Counted from the first letter of the stretch, positions 53,364 through 62,683 are shown. The stretch is DNA of 64,000 bases from UMGS1491 sp944380925 (GCA_944380925.1 CALWJD010000003.1:62001-126000); one strand, 5' to 3'. Translations and numbers: made by a program. The notes: generated from the sequence alone by a model not told the origin.

Positions 53364-56159
53364 ATGTCTGAAAATTATAACGATACTTTAAATCTTCCAA
53401 AAACAGAGTTCCCTATGCGCGGAAATTTACCGACTAAGGAACCTGAAATTTTAAAATATTGGGAAGATTTGGATATTTACGAAAAAGTTCTTGAAAAGAA
53501 TAAAAATAAGCCGTCATACGTTTTGCACGACGGTCCGCCTTACGCAAACGGAAATATTCATTTGGGTCATGCGGTCAATAAAGTTTTAAAGGATATAATA
53601 GTTAAATATAAAAGCACTAATGGGTATAATTCACCTTTTGTTCCGGGTTGGGATACTCACGGTTTGCCGACCGAAATAAAAGCCAGAGCAAAATATGGCG
53701 CGGAAAAGTCCAAAAGTATGACCGATATGGAGCTTAGAAAGCTGTGTCGGGAATTTGTTTTGGAATACGTGGAAAGACAAAAGGACGGTTTTAAACGTCT
53801 TGGAGTTTTTGGGGAATGGAAAAATCCTTACATAACTTTAAAACCGGAGTATGAAGCAAAACAAATAAGGACCTTTGCCAAAATGGCCGAAAAAGAAGGC
53901 ACAATATATAGGGGCTTGCGTCCCGTTTATTGGTGCCCTTCGTGCGAAACCGCATTGGCAGAAGCGGAAATAGAATATAGTAACGATAAGTGTGATTCAA
54001 TATATGTAAAATTTAAGGTAAGCAAGGATAACGGGAAACTTTCAAAACTCGGAGCAGATATCGGCAATACACATTTTATAATTTGGACCACAACTGCTTG
54101 GACGTTGCCCGGAAATGTTGCAATATGTGTTGGAAAAGATTTTGAGTATGCGCTTATTAAGAATGGTAATGAGTATTATGTTATCGCCGATGAACTTAAA
54201 GAAAAAGTTATGAAAGACGGCGGTATTGAGGATTATGAAGTAGTTGGTAAGATTTTAGGTTCAGAGCTTGAACTCATGGAAGCGGACCACCCGTTTTTGG
54301 ATAGAAAATCGCTTGTTATAGTTGGCGATCATGTTACTGCGGAAAGTGGCTCAGGCTGTGTCCATACTGCTCCCGGACACGGTATGGAAGACTTTGAAGT
54401 TTGCAAAAATTATAAGCAGCTACCAATAGTGGTGCCGGTAAACAGCAGGGGAGTTTTAACCGATGAAGCCGGTATGTTTTCAGGTCAATATATAAGTAAA
54501 GCAGGCAAACAAATTTGTGATGTTTTAAGTGCAAAAGGACTTTTATTTGCGATAAAAACTATTGACCACCAGTATCCGCATTGTTGGCGCTGCAAGTCTG
54601 GAATTATTTTTAGGGCAACCAAACAATGGTTTTGTTCGGTGGATAACTTTAAAAAACAAGCTTTAGATGCTATTGAATCGGTCAAATGGGTTCCCGCCTG
54701 GGGTAAAGAACGTATGATTTCTATGGTAACCGAACGCAAAGATTGGTGTATTTCGAGGCAAAGGAAATGGGGAGTGCCGATTCCGATTTTATTTTGCAAT
54801 CACTGCGATAAAGAAATTATCAGTAAAGAAATTATGCTAAACATCGCTGATATTTTTGAAAAGGAAGGATCCGATTCTTGGTACGAACACGATGTCGGGC
54901 ATTTTGTAAAAGAAGGTTTTGTCTGTCCGCATTGTGGCAAGATCGATTTTAGAAAAGAACAAGATATCATGGACGTTTGGTTTGATTCCGGAACATCTCA
55001 CGAAGCTGTGTGCAGTGCAAGACCGGAGCTTACGTTCCCTGCGGATTTGTATTTAGAGGGTGCAGATCAATATAGAGGTTGGTTCCAATCTTCTTTGCTT
55101 ACTTCCGTTGCTTCGAAAGGGTGCGCTCCTTATAAAAACGTGTTAACCCATGGTTGGACGGTTGACGAAGAAGGAAAGAAACAATCAAAGTCGCAAAATA
55201 ATGGTGTTGATCCCGGAAAAGTTATGAATAAATATGGCGCTGATGTATTAAGACTTTGGGTGTCTTCTGTGGATTATCATTCAGATATGAAAATTTCTGA
55301 AGGAATTTTAAAGCAGCTTAGCGAATCATATAGAAAAATAAGAAATACGGCACGCTTTATAATGGGAAACCTTTATGATTTTGACCCAAATAAAGATAAG
55401 GTTGATCTTGATAAAATTTCAAATCTTGATAAATGGGCATTGGCAAAATTAAATGCGCTTATAGAAAAAGTAGGACAAAATTATGAATCTTTCGAGTTTT
55501 ATAACGTATATCACGCTATCCAGAATTTCTGTATTGTTGATATGTCCAATTTCTATTTGGACGTTATAAAAGATAGGCTTTACGTTGAAAAGAAAGAGGG
55601 ATTTGAGCGCAGAAGTGCGCAGACGGTTATATATATTGTTTTAAATTCTTTGGTTAAGATGATAGCTCCGATTTTATCCTATACTGCCGAAGAAATATGG
55701 AAGTATATGCCACATTTAAATTCAGAAGTGGCAGAAAGTGTATTTTTAAACGACATGAATTCAAAGGTTAATATCGAAACTTCTGACGAATTTATAAGCC
55801 GCTGGGATAGAATCCATAAAATAAGGGACGAAATTAAAAAGATTCTTGAAATTCAAAGAAAAAATAAAGTTATAGGTTCTTCGCTTGAAGCCGACGTTAC
55901 TATATATGGTGACGGTGAATTGCTTGAATTTATAAAAGAAAACATTTATGATATTAAACTTACGCTTATGGTGTCTGAAGTAAAAGTGGAAATGGGCGGA
56001 AAAGGTGAGTATGAAGCGGAAAATATAAAAGGTTTATCTATAAGTATCGCTCATTCCGGATATCAAAAATGTGAGCGCTGTTGGAACTATAGCAGTACCG
56101 TTGGAAAAGATAAAGAAAATCCGACAATATGTGAAAGATGCAGTAATGTTTTAAAGTAA
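53364..56159 (+). CDS. ileS: Isoleucyl-tRNA synthetase
   Basis: Class Ia synthetase. HIGH-type motif DGPPYANGNIHLGHA at about 57-71, editing domain (TTTAWTLPGN), and KMSKS variant KKQSKSQNN, preceded by the DQYRGWFQSS block. The C-terminal zinc motif CERCWN...CERC closes the protein. The KQSKS form replaces Met by Gln, a known variant. The length is 931 residues, typical of the eubacterial type with the C-terminal zinc domain. ATG start with AAAGGA. lspA follows by 81 bases. Confidence 0.95.
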   Translation: MSENYNDTLNLPKTEFPMRGNLPTKEPEILKYWEDLDIYEKVLEKNKNKPSYVLHDGPPYANGNIHLGHAVNKVLKDIIVKYKSTNGYNSPFVPGWDTHGLPTEIKARAKYGAEKSKSMTDMELRKLCREFVLEYVERQKDGFKRLGVFGEWKNPYITLKPEYEAKQIRTFAKMAEKEGTIYRGLRPVYWCPSCETALAEAEIEYSNDKCDSIYVKFKVSKDNGKLSKLGADIGNTHFIIWTTTAWTLPGNVAICVGKDFEYALIKNGNEYYVIADELKEKVMKDGGIEDYEVVGKILGSELELMEADHPFLDRKSLVIVGDHVTAESGSGCVHTAPGHGMEDFEVCKNYKQLPIVVPVNSRGVLTDEAGMFSGQYISKAGKQICDVLSAKGLLFAIKTIDHQYPHCWRCKSGIIFRATKQWFCSVDNFKKQALDAIESVKWVPAWGKERMISMVTERKDWCISRQRKWGVPIPILFCNHCDKEIISKEIMLNIADIFEKEGSDSWYEHDVGHFVKEGFVCPHCGKIDFRKEQDIMDVWFDSGTSHEAVCSARPELTFPADLYLEGADQYRGWFQSSLLTSVASKGCAPYKNVLTHGWTVDEEGKKQSKSQNNGVDPGKVMNKYGADVLRLWVSSVDYHSDMKISEGILKQLSESYRKIRNTARFIMGNLYDFDPNKDKVDLDKISNLDKWALAKLNALIEKVGQNYESFEFYNVYHAIQNFCIVDMSNFYLDVIKDRLYVEKKEGFERRSAQTVIYIVLNSLVKMIAPILSYTAEEIWKYMPHLNSEVAESVFLNDMNSKVNIETSDEFISRWDRIHKIRDEIKKILEIQRKNKVIGSSLEADVTIYGDGELLEFIKENIYDIKLTLMVSEVKVEMGGKGEYEAENIKGLSISIAHSGYQKCERCWNYSSTVGKDKENPTICERCSNVLK

Positions 56160-56240
56160 TTATATTCTAAAAGAAAGAAGCAAAGAGTTTAGATACATTT
56201 TTCTCTTTGCTTCTTCTGATTTAAAAATAGGTGAGTGTTT

Positions 56241-56681
56241 ATGGTAGCTTTTTTTGTCTTTGCAAGTTTAATTCCGATTATTGATTTTTTGGTTAAATTT
56301 TGGATTCAAAACAATGTGCACGAGCATACGGTTTTTCCAACGTTCTTGCCTTTTTTAAGTATTACTTACGTTAAAAATTTTGGAGCAGCGCTTAGTTTGT
56401 TTTGGGGCGGAAGGTACTTTTTCATTGTGGCTTCCGTTTTGGCGATACTACTTATTTTATACTTTGTGTTTATCAAAAAAACCCGAAACAAACTTTTTTT
56501 ATTGGGGTCTGCATTTATAGTAGGTGGGGGAATAGGTAATTTAATTGATCGCATATACTTAGGATATGTTGTTGATTACCTAAAGCTTTCTTTTTTTGGC
56601 CCCGTATGCAATATTTCGGATTACTTTATAACTTTTGGAGTTATTCTTTTTGCTTTTTATCTTTTAACTAAGAAAGATTAA
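56241..56681 (+). CDS. lspA: Lipoprotein signal peptidase
   Basis: Membrane aspartic peptidase that removes lipoprotein signal peptides. Four membrane helices, NFGAALSLF, and the catalytic aspartates in GNLIDRIYLGYVVDYL and NISDYFITFGV are visible. ATG 56241 follows AGGTGAG; GTG 56235 is an alternative. The length of 146 residues is normal. It would process the lipoprotein at 35.7 kb among others. Confidence 0.93.
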   Translation: MVAFFVFASLIPIIDFLVKFWIQNNVHEHTVFPTFLPFLSITYVKNFGAALSLFWGGRYFFIVASVLAILLILYFVFIKKTRNKLFLLGSAFIVGGGIGNLIDRIYLGYVVDYLKLSFFGPVCNISDYFITFGVILFAFYLLTKKD

Positions 56682-56685
56682 CGCC

Positions 56686-57909
56686 CTAAAACTCTTTCTT
56701 TAGATTTTGCATTTCTTTTGTGGTTTTTTCAGAACATATTTGTCCGTATGAATAAAGTATTACGCCGTTATAGTTTAGTTTTTTAGAAATTTTAAATTCT
56801 CTTGCAAGTATATTGTTTTTGCCCTTCCATGTTCCGTTATCGGCATCTGTTCCTATTTTATAAAGCGCCAAACCACAATAAAGGTTAACATTTTTGTTTT
56901 TTACAAGGTTTCTCCATTCTTTTGCGGTTTTTTCGAAAGGCTTAGTTTTAAAGTCTAAGCTCCAATAAATTTGCGGGCAAATGTAATCAATATATCCGTT
57001 TTTTTCGCACCAAGTTTTAACGTCAGCGCCCATAGAGTAGCAGTTACCGGTATTTCCGGAAGGTGATATGCCAAATTCTACGTTAGGCTTAATTTCCTTT
57101 ACGGATTTATAAACTTTTTTGACGAACGTATTTACATTCTTCATCCTCCACTGATGAATGCCCATTTTCCCGCCCTTTTTGCAGTAATTTTTATATGCCG
57201 TATCTTTTGCCGTAGCATCTGCACTTGTTGGGTAGAAATAATCATCAAAGTGAATTCCGTCTACATCGTATTTTTTAACTATTTCTTTAACGCCATCAAC
57301 TATTAAATTTTGAACTTCTGAATATGCGGGATTATAGCAAATGCCGCCGTCGTATTTAATAAAGTATTTTTTGGGTTTTAACTTGTTGTAAGGATTGGAT
57401 GCACTGAGCTTGCTTGGAACGTTATTTAAAGATATTCTAAACGGATTTATCCAAGCATGAAATTCAAGGCCGCTTGCATGAGCTTTTTTAACCATATATT
57501 TTAATGGGTCAAATCCCGGATTTTTTCCTTGTTCTCCTGTTAAGCAGTGTGACCATGGAAATGTTTTTGAGGGATAAAGTGCATCGCTAAATGGCCTTAC
57601 TGCAACAAATAAAGCGTTCATTTTATTTTTCTTTGCTATTCTTACCATATTGTCAAACTTAAGTTTAAATGCCCTCTCAGGATTTGGGTGAGAACCCATA
57701 TTCAAATTTATATATGATATCCAAACTCCGCGCATAGGAGCTTCCCTGTGCTTTTTAGATACAGATGTCGTTTTTGTGGTGGTCTTAGGAGCGCTTTTTG
57801 ATTTTGCAAATGTTTCGTTGCTTGCAAATTTACATATAGTCAGTACTATTGCGAGAATGAAAATTTGTAGTAAATAAAATTTTGTTTTTTTAAATTTCAT
57901 TTTAAACAT
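56686..57909 (-). CDS. Exported GHL10 glycoside hydrolase-like protein
   Basis: A 407-residue exported protein. Signal-type N-terminus (FYLLQIFILAIVLTICKFA) is followed by a Thr/Lys/Ser linker and a TIM-barrel domain of the GHL10 (DUF187) type: MRGVWISYINLN, ALFVAVRPFSDALYPS, GLEFHAWINPFRIS, DGIHFDDYFYP (catalytic-type acids) and FGISPSGNTGNCYS. Family members are thought to act on glycans, including cell wall sugars; the substrate is not known. It follows rpe by 28 bases in the same transcript and its stop lies 4 bases from the lspA stop. Confidence 0.87.
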   Translation of the reverse strand: MFKMKFKKTKFYLLQIFILAIVLTICKFASNETFAKSKSAPKTTTKTTSVSKKHREAPMRGVWISYINLNMGSHPNPERAFKLKFDNMVRIAKKNKMNALFVAVRPFSDALYPSKTFPWSHCLTGEQGKNPGFDPLKYMVKKAHASGLEFHAWINPFRISLNNVPSKLSASNPYNKLKPKKYFIKYDGGICYNPAYSEVQNLIVDGVKEIVKKYDVDGIHFDDYFYPTSADATAKDTAYKNYCKKGGKMGIHQWRMKNVNTFVKKVYKSVKEIKPNVEFGISPSGNTGNCYSMGADVKTWCEKNGYIDYICPQIYWSLDFKTKPFEKTAKEWRNLVKNKNVNLYCGLALYKIGTDADNGTWKGKNNILAREFKISKKLNYNGVILYSYGQICSEKTTKEMQNLKKEF

Positions 57910-57937
57910 TATTTTATAGCCTCCTTATAATTAATAT

Positions 57938-58597
57938 CTATTTTTTTAGTTTTTCTATGGCTTTGTCTACGTCACTAGATCCAAATATACATGTTCCCGA
58001 AACGCAGATATCAACCGGATATTTTTTAACCGTTTCAATCGTATCAAAGTTTATGCCGCCGTCTACTTCTATGAGCAAATCTTTATTTTGCAGATTGTTT
58101 TTTATAAAAACTGATTTTTCCATTTGGTTTTCCATGAATTTTTGTCCGCCGAAGCCCGGTTCTACCGTCATGATAAGTACCAAGTCGATCTTATCTAAAA
58201 ATGGTATTAAAACGTCAGGCCTTGTATTTGGTTTTAGTGATATGCCCACTTTTTTGTTATATTTTCTTATTTCGTTTATTGTGCTTAAAGTATCGGATTT
58301 TGATTCAATATGAAAGGTTATTATATCGGAGCCTGCATCCGCAAAAGATTTTATGTATTTCAAAGGATGGTCTATCATTAGGTGAGTATCAAAAGGTAGT
58401 AAACTTTTTGATCTGAGCGACTTAATAATATCTGATCCAAAAGATATGTTTGGTACAAAATTTCCATCCATAACATCCATATGAACCATATCTGCATTCT
58501 TTATTTTTTTTATTTCCTTTTCCATATTGGAAAAATCACAAGCAAGCATAGAGGGGGAGACTTTCATAAATTTAATGGTAATAAAACCACTTTTCAC
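57938..58597 (-). CDS. rpe: Ribulose-phosphate 3-epimerase
   Basis: TIM-barrel metalloenzyme of the pentose phosphate pathway. MKVSPSMLACDF, HMDVMDGNFVPNISFG, DTHLMI, LIMTVEPGFGGQKF and EVDGGINFDT are the family blocks, with metal ligands His, Asp, His and Asp. The GTG at 58597 adds ten residues before the canonical start Met; ATG 58567 would fit the family better but has no ribosome site, so the true start is uncertain. A promoter lies about 85 bases upstream. Confidence 0.93.
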   Translation of the reverse strand: MKSGFITIKFMKVSPSMLACDFSNMEKEIKKIKNADMVHMDVMDGNFVPNISFGSDIIKSLRSKSLLPFDTHLMIDHPLKYIKSFADAGSDIITFHIESKSDTLSTINEIRKYNKKVGISLKPNTRPDVLIPFLDKIDLVLIMTVEPGFGGQKFMENQMEKSVFIKNNLQNKDLLIEVDGGINFDTIETVKKYPVDICVSGTCIFGSSDVDKAIEKLKK

Positions 58598-58637
58598 ACC
58601 TTTCTTTGTTTTTAAAACTGTATCTTACATATATATG

Positions 58638-58708
58638 AAAATGTTTTGAATTCTATGAATAAAACATTTTAACGTTTGGATTTTATCATATTTTATATAA
58701 ATTGTCAA
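58638..58708 (-). promoter_or_regulatory. Promoter and leader palindrome of rpe
   Basis: On the minus strand: TTGACA (58708-58703), 17 bases, TAAAAT (58685-58680). A perfect 10-base inverted repeat (58638-58647 with 58661-58670) follows in the leader and may be an operator or an RNA hairpin. Confidence 0.65.
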
Positions 58709-58783
58709 GTTTGGTATAGCTTTTTCATTGGTTTCACGATTTGGTTCTCATTTGCATAATGTGTTAGTGGGAGGATGATAAAA

Positions 58784-59209
58784 ATGAAGACAAATTGTAA
58801 TAAAAGCTGTATATGTGGCGGTTGTAAATTAGTTGGCACAATATTAGGAATAATTGTAGGCGTAATTATCGGAATAATATTTTCTTTAGGTTATACTTCG
58901 CTTATAGCTACGGGAATTTGGATTGCCTTTGGTTTGGCAACATTCTTTTTGCTATATATTTTAGGTGCATTGCTCTTTGGTTTGTGTAGTGGTTCGTGCA
59001 GTATAATTGTGAGCTGTATAAGGCAAAATTTAGGATGTTTATTAACCGGTATTATAGGAACAATTCTTACAACTTTGGCAGCGTTATCAGTTAGTTTAGA
59101 TACAGCATCTATTGCCATAATATTGCTTGTTGGCCTTGGCGCATTTTTCTTTACGTTTTTAATCGTGGGGATTATTTCGTTTATAAAATGTGCCGTTAAT
59201 TGCGATTAG
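58784..59209 (+). CDS. Cysteine-containing four-helix membrane protein
   Basis: About 141 residues with four predicted membrane helices. The N-terminus has a cysteine cluster (CNKSCICGGC) and further cysteines lie between helices 2 and 3 (CSGSCSIIVSC). Glycine and isoleucine-rich helices (GTILGIIVGVIIGIIF) dominate. No family recognised. ATG 58784 has GGGAGG ten bases upstream; ATG 58775 is too close to that site. Confidence 0.7.
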   Translation: MKTNCNKSCICGGCKLVGTILGIIVGVIIGIIFSLGYTSLIATGIWIAFGLATFFLLYILGALLFGLCSGSCSIIVSCIRQNLGCLLTGIIGTILTTLAALSVSLDTASIAIILLVGLGAFFFTFLIVGIISFIKCAVNCD

Positions 59210-59319
59210 TCAAAAAATAAAAAGAAAAATCGGAATAGAACACGCATTAAACAAAAGCTTTTTTAAATTACTAATCATAACCATGCGCAAAAGACGTGGT
59301 ATGTAAATCCCCATGCAGA

Positions 59320-59356
59320 AATAAAGGCCCACCCGCAAAGCGGGGTGGTCTTTATT
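59320..59356 (+). terminator. Strong hairpin before the IS200 remnant
   Basis: Arms of 17 bases (59320-59336 and 59340-59356, two mismatches and one G-U) with an AAA loop. The 3' arm ends in TTTATT. It may terminate the membrane protein transcript or be the left-end structure of the IS element. Confidence 0.55.
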
Positions 59357-59426
59357 GTATGCAGAAAACCAAGCAATAGTCGCGTGATTCAGTAGAGCTT
59401 AAGCGATGAATAGAAGAAATCTGACA

Positions 59427-59704
59427 AGAATATCATCAAAGACGAGTATATGTGATATTTACAAGGAAAAAGTAGTTTGATGATATTTCAAAGATTTGGA
59501 AATATGAAATTTGCATATAGGAATCGAGAATTTTGGTGCAAAGGATATTATGTGGATACAGCAGGGAAAAATGCAAGAGCAATAAAAGAATACATAAAAA
59601 ATCAGTTGAAGCAAGATAGAGAATGTTATCAGTTAAGTTTATTTGATACAAGAGACCCTTTTAAAGGGTTGCCAGTAACAAATGCACGGCTGTCAGGCCA
59701 ATGA
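59427..59704 (+). pseudogene. tnpA: IS200/IS605-family TnpA remnant
   Basis: The C-terminal half of a Y1 transposase is recognisable: YLQGKSSLMIFQRFGN, then FWCKGYYVDTAGKNARAIKEYI, with the catalytic Tyr expected in this segment, and ending LFDTRDPFKG. Just upstream, a second frame encodes ISSKTSICDIYKEK, a degraded match to the preceding PPKxSVSxFxGYLKGKS block, so there is a frameshift near 59450. The first half, including the HUH metal motif, is missing. It cannot be an active transposase. Confidence 0.82.
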
Positions 59705-59783
59705 AAAAGTCACTTGTGGCTTGCCAGTAGTATTAAGGCTATACCCGAAACAGAAATACTTCCTGCTATGCGGGTGAATCTTT

Positions 59784-59918
59784 ATGAAAATTACAAGTAA
59801 AGTGAATTTCTTAGCTTATTTTGCCATGAACCGAATTGGTGATAGTGTAGATTGGATTTTAATAACTTGGTTACTTTATATTTTTAAAGTATATCGTCAT
59901 AATTGTCATCGTCTTTGA
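59784..59918 (+). pseudogene. Truncated MFS transporter N-terminus
   Basis: A 44-residue frame starting ATG behind GGGTGAA. It encodes KVNFLAYFAMNRIGDSVDWILITWLLY, which resembles the first helix of MFS_3 drug efflux proteins (NxxGDS..TWLxY). It breaks off at the 3' end of the oppositely oriented ankyrin gene (12 bases overlap). It is probably a fragment left after insertion or deletion next to the IS200 remnant. Confidence 0.55.
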
Positions 59919-61930
59919 TGGCTTGTGCGCGCTCGTTTACAATCAGGTTCCATATCTGAGAGCTCATCTTCATCTGAGCTTTCGTCTTCCGATCCGAATT
60001 CTTCGCTCTCTGTCCGAACTTCGTCATCATATGGTTCGAAATCATTATCGTCCGGTGACAATGCTGCGGACGCTGCGGCGGCGGATGAGCGTGTGTCATC
60101 ATCTCCTGTATCTGATACAAATTCAGGTTTGTGGGTATCAGAAACACACTTTAAAAATTCTGCCATAGCTTTATCGGATAAATCGCAATGTTGAATATAC
60201 TCGGCGGGGAGCCCACTTTCTAGCAAACACTGAAAGAACTTGGACAGTTTTCTTTGCTCGGCGTCGTTATCTAAAATGCGTATAGCTTCGCGTAAGGCGG
60301 CTAATGCGGTGTTGCTGTGTATAACTCTATTACGTTCATCAATTACTTTGCAATGCTGTAATATCATCTGTATATCCCCTAATTTGGTGTCCGTGGGCAA
60401 TGTTTCTATATAGTGTCTTAGCTTGTCCATGTCCAAAGTGTAAGCATGAGGGATTTCAAATGGAAGATGTAACTTATCACATACATTCTGTTTGATATCG
60501 TCTTCGATAGTTCGTGCATCTCTTAGTGTTTCAAGAGCCGTCTTACCATTTTTATTTTTTAAATCAGTATTTATTCCGAGTTCATTTAGACAGTCACAGA
60601 ATAAAACCAGATACTCTTTATCTATTTTACCTGACACACAATATTCTATTACTGTATGTAGAATGGTATTGCCTTTTCTATCTTGATAATTAATTCCGTT
60701 TTCGGTGTGGTGTGAGCTTGCATATCTGGTTATAAATGCAAGCAGTTCTGATCTTAAATTGCCCCATCCGCTGCGGGTACGCGGCTGTTCATAGCCTGCT
60801 AATTCTTCTAGCTTTGTTTGCAAATTAGGGGCGTAGTCGGCAAATTGTTTTTGAATGTTTTCAATTACTTCTGCACGTATATATCGTCTAGTTTGCGTAT
60901 TGCTAAAAGTACAGTTGTACATATTTGTATTTTTAGGATCAAATCCGTGTTGAGCTAAGTGATGTGCAGTCATTACCATTAATTTGTATCTTGTATCTGC
61001 AGGTACGTCTGTTGGGGTATGATGTAAATAACTAATAATTAAATGAAGTAATGTGGAGTTTATAAAGTTTTTAGCATTAATACCACCAATGTCTGCATTT
61101 TGTTCTGAAAAATAGGTAAAATAGGCATCGATTTCTTGATCTATATCAACAAAAGATTCCGGAGTCATTTTATCGGTTTCCGATTTGTTAATCGCGTCCA
61201 GCTGTCTTACCCATGTATCCAGATGTTCTTTAAACTCGGTAAATAGATGAATTTTTCTTTCCCTAATCTGTTTAGCATGTACAAACGCCATTCTTTGGCG
61301 GTAGTGTCGGCGTTTAACTGAATGATCTGCGGCGGTTTTTTGTAGTTTATTAAGTACATGAGTGTCGGCTCCGTTTGATATCAGGTAATTGGCCACGCTT
61401 TCACAATCGTACTGTTTAGCTAAAATTAACGGAGTATTTTCACGGTAAACTGTATTAGCATCGATATTTGCCGGTGGTGCACTAATTCCGTATGCGGTGG
61501 GGTTTAGCAATATGCTGGCAAGAGTTATGCAGTCAAATCTTGCCGCAATGTGGAGCAGTGTATTTTCGGCATAAATCGATGTATCCAAACCGTCAGTTGA
61601 GGAGCGTGCAACCAGCTGACAAAGTTGAACAAGGATTTGCTCCTCCTTGCTTCCCGGTAAAATAGTTTTTGGTGCGCATCTGCCGTTTCGCATTTCGGTA
61701 GCATAGTGAAACATAATACTACATATTATGTCATGAGATTCCCGCTTGGAACCCATGGTAGGTTTAGTTCGAAGAAAATCGTCAATTTTCTCTTTTGTCC
61801 AATAACGACTGTGTTTCAACCCTATATTTACAGATTTTGAATCCAAAGCACGAGCTACGTTGCAAGAGCCTGTGAATACCGAAAGGCATGCAATTGCTGA
61901 TAAAAACTTAACTTTTGTTTTTAATTTCAT
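59906..61930 (-). CDS. Exported ankyrin protein with acidic and basic C-terminal tail
   Basis: A 674-residue protein. Signal peptide at residues 1-29 (KTKVKFLSAIACLSVFTGSCNVARA). Ankyrin units at about 120-200 (NTLLHIAARFDCITLASILL, NTPLILAKQYDCESVANYLI with SNGADTHVLN), about 275-300 (NSTLLHLIISYLHH) and about 415-465 (GNTILHTVIEYCV, NKNGKTALETLRD). The rest is helical. The last 60 residues are very acidic (DDNDFEPYDDEVRTESEEF, SEDESSDEDELSDMEPD) and end with a basic run (CKRARTSHQRR) that resembles a nuclear localisation signal. It has its own consensus promoter. Exported ankyrin proteins are often host-directed; this is inference. Confidence 0.85.
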   Translation of the reverse strand: MKLKTKVKFLSAIACLSVFTGSCNVARALDSKSVNIGLKHSRYWTKEKIDDFLRTKPTMGSKRESHDIICSIMFHYATEMRNGRCAPKTILPGSKEEQILVQLCQLVARSSTDGLDTSIYAENTLLHIAARFDCITLASILLNPTAYGISAPPANIDANTVYRENTPLILAKQYDCESVANYLISNGADTHVLNKLQKTAADHSVKRRHYRQRMAFVHAKQIRERKIHLFTEFKEHLDTWVRQLDAINKSETDKMTPESFVDIDQEIDAYFTYFSEQNADIGGINAKNFINSTLLHLIISYLHHTPTDVPADTRYKLMVMTAHHLAQHGFDPKNTNMYNCTFSNTQTRRYIRAEVIENIQKQFADYAPNLQTKLEELAGYEQPRTRSGWGNLRSELLAFITRYASSHHTENGINYQDRKGNTILHTVIEYCVSGKIDKEYLVLFCDCLNELGINTDLKNKNGKTALETLRDARTIEDDIKQNVCDKLHLPFEIPHAYTLDMDKLRHYIETLPTDTKLGDIQMILQHCKVIDERNRVIHSNTALAALREAIRILDNDAEQRKLSKFFQCLLESGLPAEYIQHCDLSDKAMAEFLKCVSDTHKPEFVSDTGDDDTRSSAAAASAALSPDDNDFEPYDDEVRTESEEFGSEDESSDEDELSDMEPDCKRARTSHQRR

Positions 61931-61963
61931 GTAAACACTTTCCTTTGTTAAATTAATAACTAT

Positions 61964-61992
61964 ATTGTAACATAAATATAATTATTTGTCAA
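61964..61992 (-). promoter_or_regulatory. Consensus promoter of the exported ankyrin gene
   Basis: On the minus strand TTGACA (61992-61987), 17 bases, TACAAT (61969-61964) preceded by TG (extended -10). The rest of 61993-62149 is AT-rich with nothing else visible. Confidence 0.78.
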
Positions 61993-62149
61993 TATATTTT
62001 TTATGTAGAAAAATGCATAGTTAAGATTTTTAATTGTATTGAATTTTGGAAATCAAAATATATTATTAGTAAAATTACTATAGTTATTGTCCTAAATTTT
62101 CTAAAATAAAAAGATTTTCTATTATAAAATAAAAAATTAAGAAATTCTA

Positions 62150-62177
62150 TTGACTTACACTTTGATGTGAATATAAT
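62150..62177 (+). promoter_or_regulatory. Promoter of tRNA-Asn
   Basis: TTGACT (62150-62155), 16-base spacer, TATAAT (62172-62177), 33 bases before the mature 5' end of the tRNA. Confidence 0.78.
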
Positions 62178-62210
62178 ATAGCTATAAGGTTACAATATTA
62201 GGGTGAATAT

Positions 62211-62286
62211 TCCTCCTTAGCTCAGTCGGTAGAGCATGCGGCTGTTAACCGCAGGGTCGTTGGTTCGAGTCCAACAGGGGGAGCCA
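62211..62286 (+). tRNA. tRNA-Asn (anticodon GTT)
   Basis: Cloverleaf with acceptor TCCTCCT/AGGGGGA, D arm around TAGCTCAGTCGGTAGAGCA, anticodon loop CTGTTAA (GTT), T arm GTTGG-TTCGAGT-CCAAC, discriminator G and encoded CCA (62284-62286). A hairpin terminator follows within five bases. Confidence 0.97.
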
Positions 62287-62290
62287 AATA

Positions 62291-62319
62291 AATCCCCTAT
62301 TTAAAGGGGATTTTCCTTT
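62291..62319 (+). terminator. Terminator of tRNA-Asn
   Basis: Perfect 8-base stem (62291-62298 with 62305-62312) followed by a T-rich run. Confidence 0.85.
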
Positions 62320-62344
62320 TTCCCAAGAATAAAAATTAATTTTT

Positions 62345-62382
62345 TATGGGTACTAAAATTTAATATGGGTACTAAAATTTAA
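62345..62382. repeat. 19-base tandem duplication downstream of tRNA-Asn
   Basis: Two exact adjacent copies of a 19-base unit (TATGGGTACTAAAATTTAA). It lies in the 397-base gap behind the tRNA; it may be a slippage product or an old integration scar. Confidence 0.8.
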
Positions 62383-62407
62383 AATGTTACAGGGATTACA
62401 CCACTTT

Positions 62408-62640
62408 AAAGACGTCTAATTAAATTTAGATGTCTTTTTTTATGTTCAAAAATAATTTACCGGAGAAAAAACTAATTTGGATTTAACGCTTACAATAAAT
62501 TTGCGTCTTGTTTTTCCTCCCAAAGTAAAGTTGTAAATAAACAAATTAAAAATCAAAAAGAAAACATATCCACTTTAAAAGGTGTTTTGAAAGAAGCTCA
62601 AGAAAAATACGGTGAAAATGATAAACGAACAAACACGTAG
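62408..62640 (+). other. Hairpin terminator and coding-like remnant
   Basis: An 11-base stem with one mismatch (62408-62418 with 62427-62437) and T run looks like a terminator of a lost gene. Bases 62521-62640 keep an open frame with coiled-coil character (KNQKENISTLKGVLKEAQEK..ENDKRT, stop TAG) but no start, like the tail of a phage- or plasmid-type protein. Function not identifiable. Confidence 0.4.
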
Positions 62641-62683
62641 AAGACATTACCTAACAAAGCAGAAACTGAACTTTTCGCCTTTT

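Noticed and set aside
62345..62382. CRISPR-like repeat
   Set aside because: Two directly adjacent 19-base copies with no spacer and no cas genes; no CRISPR array was seen in the window.
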